Source: JBIOJM01 sp044450785
GTDB taxonomy: Bacteria > Planctomycetota > Planctomycetia > Isosphaerales > Isosphaeraceae
DNA: 12,746 bases
Assembly: GCA_044450785.1 (NCBI GenBank)
Contig: JBIOJM010000305.1
Location: 1-12,746 of the forward strand
Direction of reading: 5' to 3'
Shown: piece after piece, positions 7,438 through 12,746 of the stretch
Position numbering within the stretch: position 1 is the stretch's first letter
How the letters are laid out: every line of letters starts with the position of its first letter
Program-made: the position numbers and the translations under genes
Notes under the pieces: generated by a model
What the model was told of the DNA's origin: nothing
What the model saw: the letters and a program-made list of their open reading frames with translations, nothing else
The model's database searches: none

Positions 7438-10430
7438 TTACCACTTCTGCTCAGCGCGGGCCAATAGCTCGCCAAAGTCGTAGTTCACGCTCGCGGCCCC
7501 GAAATCAGGCTCTCGCTGGAACGGCCTGCGAACATAGTGTACCCGATGAGTGTCGCCGTCGAGGAACTCGACGATCGCGAGGATGAAGTCGTTGGGCTTG
7601 TTGAGGGAGTAGAGGATCTCGTTGCGGGTCACCGTGATCGTGTCCGCGCCCGTGATCCGGCCCTTCACCTCGATGAAGCGCAGCTTGCCGGTGCCCGGGA
7701 CGCGGCTCTCGACGTCGTAGCCGAGCTTCTCGAACTCGCGGTCGGCCGGCTCGAAACCGAGGTTGCGCTCGATCGCCATGACGACGGCACGCGCCCGCGC
7801 GGCGCTGGCCTGCGTGTCGACGGGGGCCGGCGGTGCCGCCATCGGCTGACCCGTCATGGCCGCGGTCAGGCCCACGGGAACAACCAGCAGTCCGCCGAGC
7901 ACCACCGGCGGCAGGGGCGAGATCTGGGCTTCGAGCTTCAGTTCTTCCAGTCGTTTCTGCAGACGACCCTGGAGATTATCCGCCCGTTTGCGGGCCTCGC
8001 CCGAGTTGAGTTTCGCATTGGGCCTGCCGGCCTTCTCCTGGAGTTTGAGCTGCTCGGCGCTGGTCCCAGTAAGTGATCTCCTTGGTCAGCCGGTCCTTCA
8101 CCGCCGCCTCGGTCTTGGCGATGAGCTTGAGCTTGCTGTCCCGCACCTCCTTGAGGTGCTCCGGCACGACGTGGGCGACCGCGTAGCCCTGCGCCTTCTT
8201 CTCGATCTCGCGCTCAATCCACGCGCACTCGGGGCGATCGAGGATCGCGTCCACGCCCGGTTCGACCTCGGCCAGCGGCCGGTAGTCGAGGTAGGGCGCG
8301 TAATGGACGTGGCGGGTCGTCCCGTCGGCGTCGAGCTCGACATAGAGCATCCGCCTGGAGACGACCCGACGCTCGCCCGAGCGCGTGAGGCTTGCGTCCT
8401 GGATCGTATGCTCGATGTAGAACAGCACGCGCGGCCGGGTGCCGGCGTCGCGCTCGTCCACCAACACCGCGCCGCGCTTGAGCAGATCGCGGTGGCGTTC
8501 GAGGGTGAGGTCGATGACCGAGTCGAGGAGCGGGTGGCCCGGGCAGACGAACGCGGCCAGCGGCTGGCCGGGCGGCGCGACCAGCAACTTGTCGAAGGCG
8601 ATGCGCTCGTAACGGGGGAGGACCGGCTCGCCGATGCCGATCAGGCGGTTGCGGTTACGCACCGGGGCCGGGGACGTGGGTGACCTCGTAGCGGCGCGGC
8701 TCGCGCTGCTTGGCCGATCCGCCCAGGCGCTGGAACGCTTCGTGGAAGAAAGACTCGATGTAGTGCGGCTGGAGGAGGCGGGCCTCGGCCCGCTCCATGT
8801 CCTCGCGGATGCGGTGGACCCGGCTGACGTCCATGGCGTCGTGGGCGAGCGCCCGTTCTTCCAGCAGGTCCCTGAGATGGCCGCGGTCGAGCGCGTGGTC
8901 CAGGACCGTCGTCAGGCGGTTGATGCCCTCGCCCGCGGCGTCCGTGGCGAGCAGCACGCGCACGTCCGGGTCGTGCTTGAACGACTCTTGCGCCGTCACC
9001 CGGTCCTCACGGCCCATGCCGCCATGGATGATGACACGGCCTCCTTGCGGCCGAGCAGGGTGGTGATGCGGGCCTCGAGATAGTTCAGCGTGTCGCGGTG
9101 CTCGGTGAAGAGGACGAGCTTCTGGTGCGGCGACGGTTTCGGCGAGGGGATCTTGTCCGCGCTCTTCGGGATGGCCGGCACCGCCGTGCGATCCTCGCCG
9201 GCGACGATGGTGAAGATCGCGCCGAGGAGGCTCGCCAGCTCGATCCATTTGGTGTCCGTACCGCTGTGGCGCACGCCGAGGGCGAGCGATTCGAGACGGG
9301 TCAACGTCTCGATCTCCATCTTCAGCTCGGCGATGGACCGCGCGGCGGTCGCCTGATCGAGGATCTCCTCTTCGGCGGCCTCGACCTCGTTGTCCGAGGT
9401 GGGACTCGGCATCCGAGAGCTTGTAGGGGACGGTGTAGGCGATCCGCTCGGGGAAGAGGGGCGTGCCGTCGAATTTGAGCAGGCTCTCCTTGACCATGCG
9501 GCGCATCAGGTCGGAGACGTCGGCGACGTGGACTCCGTCGCGGAAGCGGCCCTCGAAACGGTCGCCGTCGAGCAGCGCCATGAAGAGCTGGAAGTCAGCT
9601 TCCTTGCCGTTGTGCGGCGTCGCCGTCATCAGCAGGAAGTGCCGTGTCAGGGTCGAGAGGAGCTGCCCGAGCCGGTAGCGCTTCGTGTACTTGATCTCGC
9701 CGCCGAACACCGTGGCCGACATCTTGTGCGCCTCGTCGCAGACCACGAGGTCCCAGCGACAATCGGGAACCTGGAGCTTCTGCTGGACGCCCTCGTTACG
9801 CGAGAGCTTGTCGAGACGGGCGATGACCAGGCTCACTTCCTGGAACCAGTTGCCGGTGCGGGCGGCCTCGAGCTTGTCGTTGGTGAGGATATCGAACGGG
9901 AGGTGGAAGCGGTGGTAGAGCTCGTCCTGCCACTGCTCGGCGAGGCTGCCGGGGCAGACGATCAGGCAGCGCTGCAGGCCGCCGCGCGCGATCAGCTCCT
10001 TGATGAGCAGGCCCGCCATGATCGTCTTGCCGGCACCCGGGTCGTCGGCGAGCAGGAAGCGCAGCGGCTGGCGCGGCAACATGGACTCGTAGACGGCCGT
10101 GATCTGATGCGGCAACGGGTCGACGACCGAGGTGTGGACCGCCAGCACGGGGTCGAAGAGGTGTGCGAGGCGGATGCGCTGGGCCTCGGAGACCAGGCGA
10201 AACAGCGAACCGTCGCCGTCGAAGCCCCACGGACGGCCTTGCTCCACCAGGTCGAGCCGAGGCTCGTCGTGACGATAGAGCAGCTCGTTCGCCACCTTGC
10301 CGGCGGGCGTCTTGTAGGTCAGTTCGAGCGCCTCGGAGCCGAACCACTGCACGCTGACGACGACCACCATCGCGTCCGGGACGATGCCCCGCACCGCGGC
10401 ATTCGGCTGAAGTTGTTCGAGTTTGATTAT
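7438..10430 (-). pseudogene. SNF2-family helicase with C-terminal DUF3883, internally deleted and frameshifted
   Basis: The gene reads as a DEAH/SNF2 helicase across several frames. From 10430 it gives IIKLEQLQPNAAVRGIVP; then LPHQ, Walker A DDPGAGKT, motif II DEAHK and motif III TATPHNGK, all in one frame down to about 9395. It continues in a second frame (EVEAAEEEILDQATAARSIA) to about 9035, and returns to the first for HGGMGRED and motif V ATDAAGEGIN. Near 8919 it jumps directly to RLTTVLDHALDR. It shifts frame again near 8665 and 8056, ending in a well-kept DUF3883 domain (RFIEVKGRITGADTITVTRN). The second-half motif VI (QxxGRxxRxGQ) is absent in every frame. The initiator appears lost: ATA at 10430 where ATG is expected, with the next in-frame start a GTG at 10394. 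The reading is about 985 codons against roughly 1150 or more expected. It would have been the translocase/helicase of the defence system. Point indels could be sequencing errors, but the motif VI loss looks real. Confidence 0.85.
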
Positions 10431-10490
10431 GCGACAAGATCCGCGGCGGTAAGGCGTTGCATCCCTTCGGCATGTGAATCCGTCGAGGAC

Positions 10491-11900
10491 TCACAGCGTC
10501 TTCAAGTATTCGATCAAATCCATCCGCTCGTTTTCCGAGAGCCGATCGCCAAAGGTATGGCCGCCGTTTCCCATCCCGAACCGGGCCGTGTCGACGATGA
10601 ACTTGGCCTGAAACGGCGAGCGCCGGGCCGTGGACGCCAGCTCGTCGGCGCTGACCTCGTTGAACTTCCAGCCGACGTGGTCGGTGTCGTAGTGCGAGAA
10701 ATCGGTCGAGGGGGGGCGGGTGAACCGCCCGGGGCGGCTCGACGACTGGAGCAGGGCGTGCAAGGTCGGCACTGAGCCGTTGTGCAGGTAGGGGGCGGTG
10801 GCCCAGAGTCCATCGAGCGGCGGGGCCTGATAGCCGACGCGCTGCGTGTTGACCGGGTTCAGGGCACCCAGCCAGGTCCTGTTGTAGTGAGCGACCAGGC
10901 GGTCCGAGAGCCCGAGGGACCGGGCCGGGTCGGTGCCGATCACGTCCGAGGGAACGATCTTGCTGGGATACTTCCCGTCCGGTCCGTAGGTGCCGTGACA
11001 GCGGACGCAGGTCGTTTTGAAGACGATTTCGCCCTTGGCGGCCTTGGCGGTGTCGATCGCGAACGGATACTTGGGAGGCTCCAGACTCCACAGAAAGGCC
11101 TGGAGATCGCGAAAGATCGGTTCGAGGGCCTTGAGGTCCTCGAGGCTCTTTTCCCCCAGGAGAAACTGCATGCTCGTCCGGACCGAGCGGGCGTCGGTTC
11201 GGCCGTCGTAGTACATCGTCCGCTTGCGCTTGAGGTGCCACCAGGCGGGTGTGTCCATTTCGGGGAGGTTAACCGCCAGCGGCAGAGGGAAGTAACGGAC
11301 CGACAGGTCGGTGTTGCGCAGGCTGAGGAGCGCCGCGGCGACCTGGCCGGCGTTGTTGGTCCCGCGCGAGGAATTCAGGACAAACGTGGAAAACGGCGGG
11401 CGCTTGCCATCGGCGATCGTCAACTCGAAGAGGACGGCCTTGAGGTCGAGCTGGGTGTTGCCCAGCCCGACGTAGCTCTGGCCACCGATCGAGCCGCCAT
11501 GGCAGACCATGCAGTCGATTTGCAGGCCGGCCTTCACACCTCCGGGGCCAACGCCCCGGCGCAGGCCCATCGGCAGCCCGTCGTTGGCGTAGGGGGCCGG
11601 GTGCAGACCGTAGCGGTGCCGGAACAGCGCGGCATAGCCGGCGGGGTCCTTGTCCGGGTCAGGGGCCGGCTCGTCCCAGAGCCGGGCGGCATTGCGATAG
11701 ACCGAGTCCGACCACTCGGGCTTCAAGAAGCCCTTCAGGGTCATCGCCACCCGGCCACGCTCGGCTGCCGCCCGGTCCACGTCCCGCCTGGCCGCGCCCG
11801 GCTCAGCCGCCGGCGCCCTGGGACCGAACGGCACCGCCAGACCCAAACCTGCCAACACCATCCCCACGACGAAGCGTCCGCCCACCGATCGCACCCACAT
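10491..11900 (-). CDS. Secreted di-haem c-type cytochrome (cytochrome c peroxidase / RoxA-like)
   Basis: A 469-residue protein with a Sec-type signal peptide: basic start MWVRSVGGRF, hydrophobic stretch about 10-25, and a likely AxA cleavage near 30. There are two haem-binding CxxCH sites, CMVCH at 130-134 and CVRCH at 298-302. The late motif TAPYLHNGSVPTLHALL (368-384) is typical of the cytochrome c peroxidase/RoxA-like superfamily. It would work in the periplasm in electron transfer or peroxide reduction; the substrate cannot be told. The start ATG has GAGGTG 6 bases upstream. It shares strand but not function with the island genes downstream, and reads as host chromosome flanking the island. 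The last codons (MDLIEYLKTL) are a normal family C-terminus, so the gene is intact. Confidence 0.9.
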   Translation of the reverse strand: MWVRSVGGRFVVGMVLAGLGLAVPFGPRAPAAEPGAARRDVDRAAAERGRVAMTLKGFLKPEWSDSVYRNAARLWDEPAPDPDKDPAGYAALFRHRYGLHPAPYANDGLPMGLRRGVGPGGVKAGLQIDCMVCHGGSIGGQSYVGLGNTQLDLKAVLFELTIADGKRPPFSTFVLNSSRGTNNAGQVAAALLSLRNTDLSVRYFPLPLAVNLPEMDTPAWWHLKRKRTMYYDGRTDARSVRTSMQFLLGEKSLEDLKALEPIFRDLQAFLWSLEPPKYPFAIDTAKAAKGEIVFKTTCVRCHGTYGPDGKYPSKIVPSDVIGTDPARSLGLSDRLVAHYNRTWLGALNPVNTQRVGYQAPPLDGLWATAPYLHNGSVPTLHALLQSSSRPGRFTRPPSTDFSHYDTDHVGWKFNEVSADELASTARRSPFQAKFIVDTARFGMGNGGHTFGDRLSENERMDLIEYLKTL

Positions 11901-11916
11901 GGAGCCACCTCATTCA

Positions 11917-11937
11917 ACTGAATACTGAACACTGACC
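11917..11937. repeat. Three tandem heptads ACTGANY upstream of the cytochrome gene
   Basis: ACTGAAT, ACTGAAC and ACTGACC follow each other with exact 7-base period at 11917, 11924 and 11931, just before the cytochrome ribosome site and inside its predicted leader. It may be a small repeat or a regulator or RNA-binding site; nothing in the sequence decides. Confidence 0.45.
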
Positions 11938-12086
11938 ACCATTTGTTATAAGCGTCCCGAGCCCGAGCGGGAATAACCGGCTGCCTGCTTCTCCTGAAAC
12001 CGGAATCTCCGCCCGGATCTTAACCGCGACGCAAGTCAACCGTCCGGAACCCGCCTGAAAATCTGGATCGTTTGAACGAAGGTCCA

Positions 12087-12115
12087 TCGACACACCTGGA
12101 CAGCTACGTTAAAAT
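12087..12115 (+). promoter_or_regulatory. Sigma-70-like promoter for the small hypothetical gene
   Basis: TCGACA (12087-12092) and TAAAAT (12110-12115) each match five of six consensus bases and are 17 bases apart. The predicted transcript would have a leader of about 85 bases before the ATG at 12209. There is no experimental support. Confidence 0.45.
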
Positions 12116-12208
12116 CCCGCAGAATGACTTATTCTTGAGGATTGCCGAGCGAGGGAAGACAGGACACCACTCGAATTGAATTGACCGGACCCATCGAGGG
12201 AGCGCGCC

Positions 12209-12679
12209 ATGGGACCCGCGGAGATCGTTGCCAGCCTGAAGGAGCTTTGTGCCGAGAAGGGCCCGCGACTTGGCACCGAGGAGATCGTCACCTGGATCGA
12301 ACGGATCGGCGGGTACGAGTCGGACGCCGAGCTGGTCGCCTTCGCGAAAAAGATGAAGGCGCGGCAGTACGCCCGGATGCTCGAGTACGAGGATGAGGAC
12401 TCCGGAATGCGGATCAAGCGACTCTGGAGTTTTTACGACCAGGCGCGGGGACGGCGGTACTATGCCGACATCCTCGAGCTCCCCGAAGATCAGCGCAGGC
12501 GATTGATCCGGCAATACTCCCGGTTCCTCAAGCAGTTGCGCACCGTCCGCAAAGCCATGGCCGACTATTTCGCCGGCCAGCGATTCTTCGACTTCTATCC
12601 TGGCGAGCCGGATGAGGATGGGGTCGAGCAGGAACGTCCGACGCGGTCGAGACAGCACTCCGGGCGAGCGTCGCGATAG
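12209..12679 (+). CDS. Small charged hypothetical protein
   Basis: A 156-residue protein of unknown function. It is rich in charged residues and predicted largely helical, with no signal peptide or membrane segment. A central stretch has alternating K/R and Y (KARQYARMLEY, SFYDQARGRRYYADI), followed by a helical segment LPEDQRRRLIRQYSRFLKQL and an acidic then basic tail (PGEPDEDG; RQHSGRASR). I do not recognise the family; it may be planctomycete-specific. The plus strand is chosen over a 200-residue antisense frame because of the strong GAGGGAG ribosome site 6 bases before the ATG, the G/C-rich third positions and the promoter candidate upstream. Confidence 0.7.
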   Translation: MGPAEIVASLKELCAEKGPRLGTEEIVTWIERIGGYESDAELVAFAKKMKARQYARMLEYEDEDSGMRIKRLWSFYDQARGRRYYADILELPEDQRRRLIRQYSRFLKQLRTVRKAMADYFAGQRFFDFYPGEPDEDGVEQERPTRSRQHSGRASR

Positions 12680-12692
12680 GGAGCCGGCCAGA

Positions 12693-12746
12693 ATGACGTT
12701 GGCCAATTCCGATCGGCTCGGAAACAGCCGCCCTCGGCCGTCTCGA
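12693..12746 (+). CDS. Possible start of the next gene (cut by the right edge)
   Basis: An ATG at 12693 is preceded by AGGGAG (12678-12683), 9 bases upstream and overlapping the previous stop, and stays open to the window end (MTLANSDRLGNSRPRPSR). Eighteen codons are too few to identify it. Spacing of 13 bases from the previous stop would fit an operon. Confidence 0.35.
   Translation, partial: MTLANSDRLGNSRPRPSR

Larger units (their letters stand above)
11901..12208. other. Divergent intergenic region
   Basis: These 308 bases separate the cytochrome (minus) from the small hypothetical gene (plus) and hold no supported gene. For the cytochrome, TATAAC on the minus strand (11950-11945) could be a -10 box about 45 bases before the ATG, but the -35 position (TTCCCG) is poor. 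The plus-strand promoter candidate and the heptad repeat are listed separately. Confidence 0.6.

Noticed and set aside
7438..8662. Treating the helicase C-terminal pieces (8662-7976 and 8055-7438) as separate small genes
   Set aside because: Their first residues continue the helicase family sequence without a break, and neither has a ribosome site. They are frames of one broken gene.
7856..8683. Plus-strand open frame of 275 codons opposite the helicase C-terminal half
   Set aside because: The minus strand encodes the conserved helicase C-terminal region and DUF3883.
9028..9040. Programmed ribosomal frameshift in the helicase
   Set aside because: There is no slippery run plus structure, other frame changes occur in the same gene, and motif VI is missing, so decay or sequencing error is simpler.
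9390..10775. Long plus-strand open frame (461 codons) opposite the helicase
   Set aside because: It is antisense to the clearly conserved helicase motifs and crosses the cytochrome-helicase boundary. It is a GC-rich shadow.
9796..11241. Long minus-strand open frame (481 codons) across cytochrome and helicase
   Set aside because: It is out of frame with both conserved proteins it covers, is rich in R, P and G, and has no recognisable domain.
10782..11921. Plus-strand open frame of 379 codons over the cytochrome
   Set aside because: It is the reverse of an intact di-haem cytochrome with a signal peptide and ribosome site.
12104..12706. Minus-strand open frame of 200 codons at the right end
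   Set aside because: The overlapping plus-strand gene has a better ribosome site, coding bias and a promoter candidate.

Overview
The window looks like a planctomycete chromosome, most likely from the high-GC Isosphaeraceae/Gemmataceae side of the phylum. This is inferred, not proven. The reasons are high GC with strong G/C third positions, a palindromic repeat that reads as the 'NPKRKRG' peptide seen repeatedly in planctomycete genomes, and a secreted di-haem cytochrome of a type common in that phylum. No rRNA, tRNA or CRISPR array is visible.

Bases 1-10430 hold a minus-strand island that reads as an anti-phage DNA-modification locus built around three proteins: a SNF2/DUF3883 helicase, a DUF1156 DNA methyltransferase and a DUF499 ATPase. 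This set resembles what has been called a helicase-methylase-ATPase (Hma-type) system. In transcription order (right to left) it runs: decayed SNF2 helicase with C-terminal DUF3883 (10430-7438); AlbA_2/RecG-like regulator (7432-6500); ParA-type ATPase (6503-5514); DUF1156 methyltransferase (5517-2614); a small protein resembling the C-terminal half of a poly(ADP-ribose) glycohydrolase macrodomain (2621-1980). Then come a 146-bp MITE-like palindrome and a near-consensus promoter, a winged-helix/GHKL-ATPase/STAS-like (DUF4325) protein (1695-649), and the start of a Swt1-HEPN/DUF499 ATPase (641 to the edge). Genes within each block overlap or are separated by only a few bases, so the island appears to be two transcription units.

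The helicase is a pseudogene as sequenced. It has no normal start codon, at least three frame changes of a base or two, an apparent deletion between its two helicase halves that also changes frame, and an in-frame deletion that removes helicase motif VI. All other island genes are open. The AlbA_2, ParA, PARG-like and GHKL/STAS proteins are not part of the minimal three-protein set and are the most novel part of the window. They suggest nucleotide or ADP-ribose sensing and a built-in regulatory layer, which is inference.

Bases 10491-12746 look like ordinary chromosome: a secreted di-haem c-type cytochrome (minus strand), a divergent intergenic region with a candidate promoter and a heptad repeat, a small hypothetical protein (plus strand), and a possible gene start at the right edge.
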